From Bacteroidota bacterium (GTDB taxonomy: Bacteria; Bacteroidota; Bacteroidia; Flavobacteriales_D; Crocinitomicaceae): a stretch of DNA of 64,000 nt. The stretch covers positions 179,852 through 243,851 of the forward strand of contig JACPUU010000022.1 of NCBI GenBank assembly GCA_016192075.1. The letters run 5' to 3'. Shown here one piece after another: positions 24,414-32,913 of this stretch (within the stretch, counting starts at the first letter, position 1; each line of letters begins with the position of its first letter). The notes below the pieces were generated by a model. The model was not told where the DNA came from. It worked only from the letters and a program-made list of their open reading frames with translations, and made no database searches. Made by a program: the position numbers and the translations under genes.

Positions 24414-25505
24414 TTATTCAGTTATTACTATTTTACCCCAACTATGGGTGTTGCTTCCAGTCGAAATTGAATAGAAGTACAAGGCAGGCCGGAGATTTAA
24501 ATCAAGCGTATTCAATTCATCGGTCAAACGAATTTTTGCAACCATTCTCCCGTTCAGATCAAATACCTGCAGGTAGGTTTCTGTGTCTTTATCAGCCGGT
24601 ACTTTTACGGTGAAATTTCCTTTCGACGGATTGGGATAAAGTGCCGTCTGTTCAGAATCCGATTCTTCCAGTTCTGCCATGGAGTATCCTTTGTAATACT
24701 CAACCGAAAGCACCACATTATTTTTATCAGCATGAACAATACACAACGGGTAATGAGTACCGTTGTCCATGAAAATATAATTGTTAAGCGTATCTCTTTT
24801 TAACTCGAGTTCATATACCGGGTTCCCCATAAGAGTAGCATACGCGCTGTCAGACGTTACCAGGTATTCATGAATGCGCAAAACATCCGGATAGGTTCCT
24901 GCCGGTGTAATAAGCTCGCCAAAAGCATCAACCGTCAGCGTCTTTTCAACATTATTCACATACAGGGTATCCACATCTGATCCGTTGTCATTGAAATCAA
25001 GTTCCCACCTGGCGGTGTTGTTAAATACATCGTTGTAGGTTGCCGGCGTTCCAATCATCAATTCCTGCTGAATCAACAAAACATTCTGATTGGCATAATC
25101 ACCATCATCCGATCTGAAACCAACAATCCAGAAACCGGTATTGTCTCGCCGCCAGAACATATAACCATTATTCATTCCCTGCGAACCAACCGGTGCGCCA
25201 CCGTGAAAACCGCTGTACATGGCAGCCGGACCGTACGTGTAATGCGTTGATGCAAAAAAATCTGCTGCGTAGGGTGTGTTCACCGTACTGTCATAGGTGG
25301 GCACTTTGATGTAGTGTTCAAGTAAAGCGCTGAAATCCCAGGTTTGCGCAGAACTTCCAGGCGTACCCAGGTTCACAGCAGTCAGAGTGTCGCTTGAAAC
25401 AAAATAGGTATACCCGGCCTCAGGCAGATCACTTTCGGTGATGGTTATCTGTGCAAACGATGCACCGCAGAAAAAAGTACAGATTAAAATTCCGGATAAT
25501 TTCAT
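24414..25505 (-). CDS. Secreted protein with T9SS type A C-terminal sorting domain
   Basis: The protein has 363 residues from the ATG at 25505, chosen because a signal peptide (MKLSGILICTFFCGASFAQ) follows and the bcrD stop lies 10 bp upstream. An in-frame ATG at 25664 would lie inside bcrD. The body (residues 20-285) is rich in aromatic and glycine residues and matches no family I recognise. The C-terminus is a T9SS type A domain with LYPNPSKGNFTVKV, QVFDLNGRMVA and a final KIVITE. The protein should be exported across the outer membrane and anchored or released. Its position between bcrD and the CoA ligase in a cytoplasmic catabolic operon is unusual. Confidence 0.85.
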   Translation of the reverse strand: MKLSGILICTFFCGASFAQITITESDLPEAGYTYFVSSDTLTAVNLGTPGSSAQTWDFSALLEHYIKVPTYDSTVNTPYAADFFASTHYTYGPAAMYSGFHGGAPVGSQGMNNGYMFWRRDNTGFWIVGFRSDDGDYANQNVLLIQQELMIGTPATYNDVFNNTARWELDFNDNGSDVDTLYVNNVEKTLTVDAFGELITPAGTYPDVLRIHEYLVTSDSAYATLMGNPVYELELKRDTLNNYIFMDNGTHYPLCIVHADKNNVVLSVEYYKGYSMAELEESDSEQTALYPNPSKGNFTVKVPADKDTETYLQVFDLNGRMVAKIRLTDELNTLDLNLRPALYFYSISTGSNTHSWGKIVITE

Positions 25506-25515
25506 ACACGTTGAT

Positions 25516-26373
25516 TTATGCAACAACAGCCGCTTGCTTTTGTTTGAGTTTAAAATACCTGAAACCGCCCCAGATTGCTGCACCAACAGCACCTGAATAA
25601 ATGGCGTCAGGATGTGAAATAAATTCATAATTGCTCTTCTTATTTTCCTGAGAAAGTTCTTCAATAGCCTGAATCATTCCAACATTCATCCCCATTCCGC
25701 CAACCAATACAATGGGCGACTGGGCGTTCAAAGCACCCAATAATTTCACAACCCGCTGTGCAATGGAGAGATTAATTCCTTTAACAATGTTTGGCGTTGA
25801 CAAGCCTTTAGAAACCAGGTTGATCACATCTGTTTCAGCAAGCACGGCACAGATTCCGGAAGGTACTTCGGGATTATCTGCATTCAGTGAAATTTCACCC
25901 ACTTCTTCAATAGCAAGTCCCAGGTAGCGGGAAATATTTTCTATAAACTGGCCTGAACCTGAAGCACATTGCCCGGTCATTTTATAGTCCATCACTTTTC
26001 CTTTGTGATCAACTTTTATGGCGCGTACATAAAGTCCTCCCATATCCACCACGGTTGTTGCTTCCGGTGCAAAAAAGATTCCTCCCTTGGCATGTGTGGT
26101 CATGCTGTAAAAGTGCCCGGTTTTTCGTTCAACCATCTCTCCTTCTCCGGTTGACGCCAGGTATTTTATGTCTTTTTCATAGCTGAGTTTATTGCGGTCC
26201 AGCAAGGTGTTTACCATTTCAACAACGACATCTTTCGGATTCCGTTTCCGGATTTTCTCTGTTTGCTTATCCACAATTTTGTGACTTCCGTTTTCTGAAT
26301 CGTATAAAAGAATGACTCCTTTTACATAGCTTCCTCCGACGTCAATTCCCATGGTGTAAATTGAATTGCTCAT
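25516..26373 (-). CDS. bcrD: Benzoyl-CoA reductase, delta subunit (ATPase)
   Basis: The protein has 285 residues from the ATG at 26373, which sits 7 bp after bcrA and opens MSNSIYTMGIDVGGS. An ATG 75 bp upstream would lie within bcrA. Motifs of the activator-ATPase family are GIDVGGSYVKG (9-19), VVDMGGLYVRAI (108-119), GQCASGSGQF with Cys136, ICAVLAETD with Cys175, and LVGGMGMN. BcrD pairs with BcrA, and the two share a [4Fe-4S] between them and couple ATP hydrolysis to electron transfer into the BcrBC ring-reduction site. The shortened BcrD form (about 280 residues) and DMGG variant fit the Thauera/Rhodopseudomonas type. Confidence 0.93.
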   Translation of the reverse strand: MSNSIYTMGIDVGGSYVKGVILLYDSENGSHKIVDKQTEKIRKRNPKDVVVEMVNTLLDRNKLSYEKDIKYLASTGEGEMVERKTGHFYSMTTHAKGGIFFAPEATTVVDMGGLYVRAIKVDHKGKVMDYKMTGQCASGSGQFIENISRYLGLAIEEVGEISLNADNPEVPSGICAVLAETDVINLVSKGLSTPNIVKGINLSIAQRVVKLLGALNAQSPIVLVGGMGMNVGMIQAIEELSQENKKSNYEFISHPDAIYSGAVGAAIWGGFRYFKLKQKQAAVVA

Positions 26374-26380
26374 AGTCCTT

Positions 26381-27802
26381 TTAATTTTCAGATTTAACTT
26401 TTTTTGCATCCGGCGCGGGTAAATCCACGCTGATATTTCTGCGTGCAAACATGGCTCCGCCCAGGGCTCCCATAAAAATGGAATCTGTGTGAATATTCAT
26501 GGTGAGTTCACCGTACGAATCGGTCACCATTTGTTTCACGTATTTAAGAACGGCCTGGTTTCGGGCAACGCCACCGGTAAACGTAAATTCATTTTTCACA
26601 CCGCCTGATCGTGCAATCAATGACATGGCACGCTGAACAATTGCCTTGTGTAAGCCGGCAAGAATGTTTGCCCGCTCCTCACCGTTATGGAGCAATTCTT
26701 TCACTTCAGCCCCGGCAAAAACGGTACAGGTAGAACAGATTGTTGTTTCTCTTTTTGCGCTGACAGCTTCCGGCCCCAGCTCATTCAGTGAAATTCCAAA
26801 TTCATCGGCAATGTATCCGAGGTATCTGCCGCAACCTGCTGCGCATCTATCATTCATGTGAAAACTGGTAACCAAACCGTGGCTGTCAACCTGGATAGCC
26901 TTTGTATCCTGTCCGCCAATGTCAAGCACCGTACGCGTGTTCGGAAAAATAGCATGCGCGCCAAAGGCGTGACATAAAATTTCTGATTTGATGCAATCTT
27001 CCGGAAACGGAAGCAGTGCCCTGCCATAACCAGTACCTACCATTTTGGCAATGTGAATGTCATGGTCAGCAACTACTTCAATGTGTTCACGCAGTGACAT
27101 TTCAACATTTTTGTAATTGTTGCGCACCGCATTCATTTCTGCGTAATACCAATCTTCTTTTGAACCGTCTTCCTGCTCGTCTGCCAGTCCCTTGTATTTT
27201 TCTTCCAGAATTTTCATGGACTCCAGCACCAGTTCTTTGAAGTTGTATTGCACCATTTCATTTTCAACGGGTGTAATGCTTTTATCAAAGGCCAGCATCA
27301 GCGGTTCAAAATATTCACGCCCGGCTTTGGTAACCTCAGCATTGTACCGTTCACTTACAATATCCCTGAAAAACTGGTTCTTAGAACCCAGTCCGCCGTT
27401 GATGAATTCATGCCTGATTTGCGGGCGGATGGTTTCAATAATCTGTTTCAGTTTTACCAGTATGGTTTCTTTGTTGTTATATAAAAATGCACCGGCTGTT
27501 TCATTCAGTTTTGCTTCAAGCATGTCCATTCTTCGTTTAAACTGGCGATACTGAAAAACAGTACGGATATCTTCCATGTATTTTTTAAACTCAGGCTTTG
27601 CTTCCATGTCTGCCTTGATGATATTTGAAAGAAGCGTAAACCGCGCATCGTAAATAGCCTCTTCCCTGGCAATGTCTGCTGCCACTTTATAGTTAGCCCT
27701 GGTATTGGTTATTCCACGGCCAATAATTTCATCTTTTTCGTTGATGATTACTGCTTTTGACGTGGTAGAGCCAAGATCAATTCCGAGATAATATTTATTC
27801 AT
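26381..27802 (-). CDS. bcrA: Benzoyl-CoA reductase, gamma subunit (ATPase)
   Basis: This 473-residue activator-ATPase subunit has GIDLGSTTSK (7-16), VLDIGGQDTKAIQ (292-304), HMNDRCAAGCGRYLGYIADEF with Cys320, CSTCTVFAGAE with Cys359, and FTGGVARN. It carries the long insert between the first two motifs (residues about 60-240) that distinguishes BcrA/BadF from the shorter BzdQ and HgdC forms, so this is a Bcr/Bad-type class I reductase. It is slightly longer than the Thauera protein (about 440). It sits 20 bp after bcrB and 7 bp before bcrD. Confidence 0.94.
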   Translation of the reverse strand: MNKYYLGIDLGSTTSKAVIINEKDEIIGRGITNTRANYKVAADIAREEAIYDARFTLLSNIIKADMEAKPEFKKYMEDIRTVFQYRQFKRRMDMLEAKLNETAGAFLYNNKETILVKLKQIIETIRPQIRHEFINGGLGSKNQFFRDIVSERYNAEVTKAGREYFEPLMLAFDKSITPVENEMVQYNFKELVLESMKILEEKYKGLADEQEDGSKEDWYYAEMNAVRNNYKNVEMSLREHIEVVADHDIHIAKMVGTGYGRALLPFPEDCIKSEILCHAFGAHAIFPNTRTVLDIGGQDTKAIQVDSHGLVTSFHMNDRCAAGCGRYLGYIADEFGISLNELGPEAVSAKRETTICSTCTVFAGAEVKELLHNGEERANILAGLHKAIVQRAMSLIARSGGVKNEFTFTGGVARNQAVLKYVKQMVTDSYGELTMNIHTDSIFMGALGGAMFARRNISVDLPAPDAKKVKSEN

Positions 27803-27822
27803 AATTCACCTTATTGATTAAT

Positions 27823-29106
27823 TTAAACCGAAGCGTTACTTTCAATGCGCTTGCGTTGTTCAAGCATCTGGAAAAAAGACTCCAGCCTGTTTTTAATATT
27901 GGAGTATGAAAAGTATCTTGGATCAACCAGATCTGATTCTATAAATCCAACCGGTATTTCAAGCCTGTCTTCAATTTCACGCATCATACCCAGCTGACCG
28001 GCTGAAAATGAATTACAACTTTTAATGGAGTTGGTGACATAACCATCTGCTTCAAATTCAGTGATACATTTTGACAACAGATCAATGCGCTGCGGAATAT
28101 TCAGATTGGTATAACAGTTCATGCAATACTCCGCCAGCGACTCCAGCGGCCGTTCAGGATCATGGCGCCAACCCAGGTCATAAACACCGCCCACTTTGGT
28201 GTAAGACGATGCGACAATCACCGCACCCATGTCATAAAATATTTTCCAGAACTCGCGGAAACTGGTCCAGTTTGGAGGGCCTTCAACAACCAGCCGGTAT
28301 TTCTCTTCTTTCATTTCACCTTCTGGTGTAATGGGTCCAAGACCAAGCCTGATGCGCTCCTGAATTTCGTTGTACAATTCCTTGTAATAATCAATGGCCT
28401 GCTGTGTTCCCCTGAATCCGATATTGATTGGGCCAATGTAGTAGACACCGGCAAAATAGGCGTCAATTGGTGACGGGCGATGTTTGGTTGTTTCAAAAAT
28501 TCTGGCAATCCAGTCTTCAGCTTCTTTTGCCAGTTCCAGATGTCGTTTCAGTTTTGCTTCATCGTATTTGATTCCGGTCACTTTTTCCATTTTTGGAATC
28601 ACTTCCAGTTTCAGCTGCCGAACCATGTACTCCGTCATTTCAGGCGTCATTTTTGCATTTTCCTGGTAGGGTGTATGAATCATAATCACCTCAGCGTTCG
28701 GGTAACTTCTTTTCAATGTTTCAAACCATTTCATGAACGTAAAGCAGCCGGTATAACTCAGAAGCAGAATGTCGGGTTCCGGAATTTTTTCACCGGTAGG
28801 GCCGATGTTTCCTTTCATCATCATACCCACATCACATTTCACATAGGTGCATACATCTTCTGAATGCGCGTTTCTCTCTGCTTCTTTGATGTACGACGCT
28901 GATTTTTTTCGCATGGCGCTTTGCAGCGCATTAATTTCCGGGTATACCGGCAGCATATCAAAAGTCCGGATCAGTTCAGACAAGTTTCCCGGAATGAACG
29001 TATAACACACTTTTTTGCCCGTTTCTTTTGCTTTTGCAAGTTCGTTGAAAAGACTGCTAATCATCTCTTTTTGCAGAATCATGCTTTTTTCTTTTTGAGC
29101 TTCCAT
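27823..29106 (-). CDS. bcrB: Benzoyl-CoA reductase, beta subunit
   Basis: This 427-residue subunit of the HgdA/BcrB branch has candidate cluster cysteines in VCTYVKCDVG (Cys86), SYTGCFTF (Cys121) and SIKSCNSF (Cys364). The stretch YIGPINIGFRGTQQAIDYYKELYNEI and VVEGPPNWTSFREFWK are typical of BcrB/BadE. With BcrC it forms the module that binds benzoyl-CoA and delivers two single electrons to the ring, giving cyclohexa-1,5-diene-1-carbonyl-CoA. A start at 29106 (MEAQKEKSMIL) is used, although ATG codon 9 is an alternative. The gene order C-B-A-D equals that of Thauera aromatica. Confidence 0.93.
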   Translation of the reverse strand: MEAQKEKSMILQKEMISSLFNELAKAKETGKKVCYTFIPGNLSELIRTFDMLPVYPEINALQSAMRKKSASYIKEAERNAHSEDVCTYVKCDVGMMMKGNIGPTGEKIPEPDILLLSYTGCFTFMKWFETLKRSYPNAEVIMIHTPYQENAKMTPEMTEYMVRQLKLEVIPKMEKVTGIKYDEAKLKRHLELAKEAEDWIARIFETTKHRPSPIDAYFAGVYYIGPINIGFRGTQQAIDYYKELYNEIQERIRLGLGPITPEGEMKEEKYRLVVEGPPNWTSFREFWKIFYDMGAVIVASSYTKVGGVYDLGWRHDPERPLESLAEYCMNCYTNLNIPQRIDLLSKCITEFEADGYVTNSIKSCNSFSAGQLGMMREIEDRLEIPVGFIESDLVDPRYFSYSNIKNRLESFFQMLEQRKRIESNASV

Positions 29107-29139
29107 AGTTCCCTTCGATTTATGATTGTAGCTGATCTT

Positions 29140-30318
29140 TTATGCCGGTTCGCCTTCCCAGAGTTTGATTGAATCTGAAAAAGTGCCCACCTGTTCTTTA
29201 ATTACTTTGAATTGATTAATGTTTTCACTGTATTGGAAGGAGATGTACCGGATTCCCATTTTATTAAATGCGTTTTGAAAAATAGGGGCATCCAGCAAAC
29301 TCGGATCACAAAAACTGGCAGAGGCAAAGATGACACCGTCTGCCCCGCGGTCTTTTACAATTTTTGCAAGGCGGTATTCTTTCGGATCGTTCACATCATA
29401 AATGGAAGATGAATACTGACTCTGTTTTATATAGGCGTTTGAGATGGCTTCCAGCGGATTTTCTGATGTGTTATCAATATCCCCAAGAATCATTCGTGAT
29501 CCAAGCATGTAATCATCATCCACCACATAACAACCGGCCTCTTCAATAGCCCTGATTAATCCAATGGCGGGTTGTTCACAAAACGCACCGGAGATAACGA
29601 CTTTAATTTTGTCCTGTGGTTCACCCACCTCACCGCTTATATAATGACATACCTGCTCCAGAATTTCATTGTGCTCTTCAACCGGAATGACAGTGCCTGC
29701 GCGAACCACATGATAAACATCTGCAATGGAAAGTCTCCACGGATAATCCTGGCGGATTTTGTAGATATAATCAATGAGTTCGCGGTTTTTATTATAAAGC
29801 CCAATGGATTTGTTAAGCGATTCGGGCGTTACTTTAATTCCGTTAATCTCTTCCATATAAGAGAGCACATGCTCCATTTCCTGCTGATAAAATCTGCCTC
29901 CTATTTCCGGCAAAAAATTCTGTGGAAAGTCCATGTACTTGACAAATTTTCCAACCTTATGTTGTCTGAAAATTCCGGACAGATTTCTGATTACATCACA
30001 AATGGACGGAAATATAAAACCACTCATGTGGTCCAGGTGTTTATCCAGCGCCAGTTCTATAATACTTCTGGGAATGTGACAGATGTATGACTGGTAATAA
30101 GCGTCTCCTTTCACAATCTGTTTGCGGTCGCCCCCACCGAAAATTCCGACCGGTAGCCCGCCTGCAGCATGAACGATTTCACGTGGAAAAAAAATAGGCA
30201 TATAGCCTACCACCACTCCCTTTGGGTTTTCTTCAAGCCATTTTCGTGATCGTGTGAAATTGAGGTCGAACGCCAGCTCTTTACATTCATCCAGTATTTG
30301 CTGTATTTTTTTCATCAT
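29140..30318 (-). CDS. bcrC: Benzoyl-CoA reductase, alpha/C subunit
   Basis: This 392-residue first gene of the leftward operon contains long stretches that I recognise as BcrC/BadD: AYYQSYICHIPRS (Cys80), FPSICDVIRNLSG (Cys107), GCYVVDDDYM, ASFCDPSLLD (Cys337), and the C-terminal EQVGTFSDSIKLW. These make a true benzoyl-CoA reductase far more likely than a 2-hydroxyacyl-CoA dehydratase. Two consecutive ATGs occur (30318 and 30315) and either could start. The leader to the inferred promoter is about 129 nt. Confidence 0.95.
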   Translation of the reverse strand: MMKKIQQILDECKELAFDLNFTRSRKWLEENPKGVVVGYMPIFFPREIVHAAGGLPVGIFGGGDRKQIVKGDAYYQSYICHIPRSIIELALDKHLDHMSGFIFPSICDVIRNLSGIFRQHKVGKFVKYMDFPQNFLPEIGGRFYQQEMEHVLSYMEEINGIKVTPESLNKSIGLYNKNRELIDYIYKIRQDYPWRLSIADVYHVVRAGTVIPVEEHNEILEQVCHYISGEVGEPQDKIKVVISGAFCEQPAIGLIRAIEEAGCYVVDDDYMLGSRMILGDIDNTSENPLEAISNAYIKQSQYSSSIYDVNDPKEYRLAKIVKDRGADGVIFASASFCDPSLLDAPIFQNAFNKMGIRYISFQYSENINQFKVIKEQVGTFSDSIKLWEGEPA

Positions 30319-30450
30319 TAAGAATTTAAGTCAATTTCAATCTTTTGATTCTGCCTTCTTATTCTTGATGGAAAAAATGATGAACTGTAATCCTGCGATC
30401 AAGCAAAAAGAACTCCGAACCAGGTATCGTTACAATTGTGTCATCTGATG

Positions 30451-30459
30451 ATAAAGTTA
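30451..30459 (-). promoter_or_regulatory. Putative -7 promoter element of the bcr operon
   Basis: Read leftward this is TAACTTTAT, close to the Bacteroidota TAnnTTTG element. A TTTG lies 16 nt upstream (30476-30479), matching the expected -33 box spacing. The inferred transcription start is near 30447, which places the dyad centre at about -41.5. The element and distance are shared with the hcr promoter. Confidence 0.55.
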
Positions 30460-30478
30460 GGGAGACGTGTATCGGCAA

Positions 30479-30496
30479 ACTATGATTCCAATCATA
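30479..30496 (-). promoter_or_regulatory. Crp/Fnr-type dyad upstream of bcrC
   Basis: Read leftward this is TATGAT-TGGA-ATCATAGT. The core TATGAT-N4-ATCATA is a perfect dyad identical to that at 2723-2738, and the extended right half (ATCATAGT) is the same in both. I found no third copy in the window. Activation by a Crp/Fnr protein is inferred from the half-site form and the -41.5 position. Confidence 0.75.
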
Positions 30497-30843
30497 AAAA
30501 ATAACTCTGATATTTAGATGAGCAATGGAATTAATGCCGTTTTTTGAAAAAAATTAACTTCCCGGTATATTTTAAAATTCACTGAACAGCATTGACCTAA
30601 TGAGCCTGATTTTTTTTACCTGTTTTGTCAGAATTATGGATTCTGGCAAAAAATAAGCTCAGAAACATCTTATATTAAATATGTTTTAAATCAGAAAATG
30701 ATTGATCACTTGTCCCTGTCTGTCTTATGGATGCTACTGAATTTTTAGAGCGTATTAATACAAATTTTGTTACTTTTCCCCATAACTGCATTCTATGCAA
30801 ATGCACACAGATCAAAAAAATCTGAAACACTGAAACGGCTCTT

Positions 30844-31497
30844 ATGAAAATCATTTTATTGGGGATTCATATAGTCGCTCTGGTTAGTTGTCAGGCTCCG
30901 GCTGAAAAAACAAAACCCACCTTGCCTGTTGACGACACCATCCCTGAAAGGATCAGGGTTGAAACACCAAACCCGTTTGAAGATTCGTTGAAAGCGTATT
31001 TTGATTTTCCGCTGGATTTTTATGCTGCGAAAAAAGAAGCCCGTGATATGCTGGATGGTTACTCTAAAGCGTTCAAGGAAGAATCTGCGCATAAAGTGGA
31101 TGATCCGGAAGCACTATTTTATTGTTACTGGAATTATGCGTTCGACGCAAAACAAGTTCCGGTTGGACGCTCTTTGATATTTGCAACGTGGAAACCCTGG
31201 AAAACGGCAAAGCAACGCTATTACGAAACAGATAATGAAACCCTTGTCGGTATTGAATCACGAATTAAATGGGACGGACTGAAACGTTCCAATTTCGTCG
31301 GATTGAAAATGCATTCTGTTCAAACACGCTTTGGGCAACCAATGCATACCCGTAATGATTGTGCCCTCTACTATCAGGAAGACAAAATTCTTATTCTACA
31401 CCAAAAAGGAGAAAAAATTGACTGGTTCAGATATTATTGGATGAATGCGAAAATTGAAAATCCGGATTCCCTTTCAGAAGCACTTTTTGTTTGGTAA
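30844..31497 (+). CDS. Predicted lipoprotein, function unknown
   Basis: This 217-residue protein has a short hydrophobic leader and a lipobox ending at Cys16 (ALVSC), so it is probably a lipoprotein. The mature part begins with a charged and proline-rich linker and then a folded region rich in aromatic residues. I recognise no family. It is transcribed divergently from bcrC but its own promoter region lacks a copy of the dyad on its near side, so membership in the aromatic regulon is not supported. Confidence 0.65.
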   Translation: MKIILLGIHIVALVSCQAPAEKTKPTLPVDDTIPERIRVETPNPFEDSLKAYFDFPLDFYAAKKEARDMLDGYSKAFKEESAHKVDDPEALFYCYWNYAFDAKQVPVGRSLIFATWKPWKTAKQRYYETDNETLVGIESRIKWDGLKRSNFVGLKMHSVQTRFGQPMHTRNDCALYYQEDKILILHQKGEKIDWFRYYWMNAKIENPDSLSEALFVW

Positions 31498-31506
31498 ATT
31501 TGAAAC

Positions 31507-31938
31507 ATGGCAACATTAAATGGAATAGGAACCAAATTTCATGGATTCAGAAACTGTCAGCCGGATGGAACAGCGGATGTAACACTGTGGCTGGTGTTTC
31601 TTTATTTTCCAATCATACCGCTGCGTTCTTACCGCATTAAACGGAAAGCAACAACTATGCGTGAATTCAGTTATACCGTGCAGGAAAAAATTCCGCTCCA
31701 TTTTAAATCGGTACTGACTACCTGGTTTTTTGGATGGATTGTAACGCCTATTCTCTGGTTCTGGCCCCTGCCCTTTGCCGTGCGCGAGGTGGGCGAATAC
31801 CTGGGTTATACAACTGAAAACGCAGATGGTGCATTTTACTATTTTGTTATCGCATTTGCAATCACCTACATTGTCGTTTTTGCGTGGAAGTGGAAAGACT
31901 GGGATGAAAAGCGGGGATTGCCTGTCAAGTCTAAATAA
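31507..31938 (+). CDS. Small membrane protein, function unknown
   Basis: This 143-residue protein has hydrophobic stretches near residues 28-40, 70-90 and 105-125, suggesting two or three membrane segments, and the N-terminal sequence NGIGTKFHGFRNCQPDGTAD. I recall similar small conserved membrane proteins but cannot name a function. It follows the lipoprotein gene by 9 bp and overlaps the convergent OmpA-type gene tail to tail by 8 bp. Confidence 0.6.
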   Translation: MATLNGIGTKFHGFRNCQPDGTADVTLWLVFLYFPIIPLRSYRIKRKATTMREFSYTVQEKIPLHFKSVLTTWFFGWIVTPILWFWPLPFAVREVGEYLGYTTENADGAFYYFVIAFAITYIVVFAWKWKDWDEKRGLPVKSK

Positions 31939-32803
31939 ACTCAAAATCAACCCGGCGGTTCATGCGCTTTCCCTCGGGTGTTTCGTTGGATGTTGCAGGG
32001 TCCTTTTCACCCCTGAATTCAATGACAATTTTGTCGGCTTTTACACCTTGTGAAATTAAATACTGGCGAATAATTTCAGCACGCCTTGCTGATAAATCCA
32101 CATTATACTCATCAGTACCATTTGAATCGGTATGACCGATTATTTTGATACGAAGATCCGTGTGCGAATTAACAATACGCGCCATGTTTTTTAAATAGGC
32201 CTCATACTCTGGTTTCAGGCTATCCTTATCGTGATCAAAGTAAACGGGTACAAACTGAAAATTTTTCATTTCAGCCTCACGCACGTAATAGGCATTCCAC
32301 CCACGCTCCAGGTCACTGGTCAGGTTATTGAACCAGGAATGGTATAGGCTGGTGGTATCAGTCCTGGAAAGTTTGTACTTTGACCGGTAGAGTATAATTT
32401 TGCCTGCGGCCCGTTTGCAATCGTCTGATGACCATGCACCCGACAAATAGCCGGTGGAATCATTGTAAATAAGGGTGCCTTTATTAGTACACCAGTATTT
32501 ACCACTTTCATTCTCCTGCAAGCCTATAATCACATCTTCAAAATGAATTATCGTGCGGTCTTCGGCCCGGCCTTTAATATTTTTATACGCAAAATAATGC
32601 GTAAACGGGGTTTCAATGCGTGATTCACCGGTCATTACCCCGGTGGTTTTATCTATCTTAAAATCAAACCAGATGGCATTGCCCTTTTTATAGGTTTCAC
32701 CCCCGGTCATAATAATTCCCTGCCAGGTTCCCTCCAGGAAATTGATTTGCCCCAAAAGCGGCCGGCACAGAACAAGAAAGAGAATTAACAGCTTAAAGCG
32801 CAT
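31931..32803 (-). CDS. OmpA-family C-terminal domain protein
   Basis: The protein has 290 residues from the ATG at 32803, which opens a signal peptide (MRFKLLILFLVLCRPLLGQ). ATGs 12 and 36 bp upstream are less suitable. The last 110 residues are an OmpA peptidoglycan-binding domain: PVYFDHDKDSLKPEYEAYL, IIGHTDSNGTDEYNVDLSARRAE and GKRMNRRVDFEF. The N-terminal 180 residues look like an unknown beta-rich domain. A role in anchoring an envelope structure to peptidoglycan is likely. Confidence 0.83.
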   Translation of the reverse strand: MRFKLLILFLVLCRPLLGQINFLEGTWQGIIMTGGETYKKGNAIWFDFKIDKTTGVMTGESRIETPFTHYFAYKNIKGRAEDRTIIHFEDVIIGLQENESGKYWCTNKGTLIYNDSTGYLSGAWSSDDCKRAAGKIILYRSKYKLSRTDTTSLYHSWFNNLTSDLERGWNAYYVREAEMKNFQFVPVYFDHDKDSLKPEYEAYLKNMARIVNSHTDLRIKIIGHTDSNGTDEYNVDLSARRAEIIRQYLISQGVKADKIVIEFRGEKDPATSNETPEGKRMNRRVDFEFI

Positions 32804-32913
32804 GATTTCAGGCATACAAATATCATTCCTTATATGCAATATTACCGTATTTTGTTACAGAAATATACAAATAGATTCAGGAATAAACCGTCTGAAATGG
32901 TTAATTTTAAACC

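Larger units (their letters stand above)
30319..30843. other. Intergenic region between bcrC and a divergent lipoprotein gene
   Basis: This 525-bp AT-rich stretch separates divergently transcribed genes. It holds the bcrC promoter and dyad (described separately at 30451-30496) and presumably the promoter of the lipoprotein gene at 30844. No open reading frame that looks real, no tRNA and no stable hairpin terminator was seen. Confidence 0.6.

Noticed and set aside
25506..25664. Longer N-terminus for the T9SS protein
   Set aside because: The extension lies inside bcrD, and the ATG at 25505 opens a good signal peptide.
25516..30318. Reading the four-gene set as a 2-hydroxyacyl-CoA dehydratase with activators
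   Set aside because: The C subunit carries BcrC-specific stretches, the A subunit has the long BcrA insert, there are two different ATPase subunits, and had-oah-dch follow in the same operon.
30338..30349. AATC-TTTT-GATT dyad upstream of bcrC as a second Crp/Fnr site
   Set aside because: The half-site orientation is opposite to the TGAT/ATCA pattern, the position is downstream of the inferred start, and there is no counterpart at the hcr promoter.
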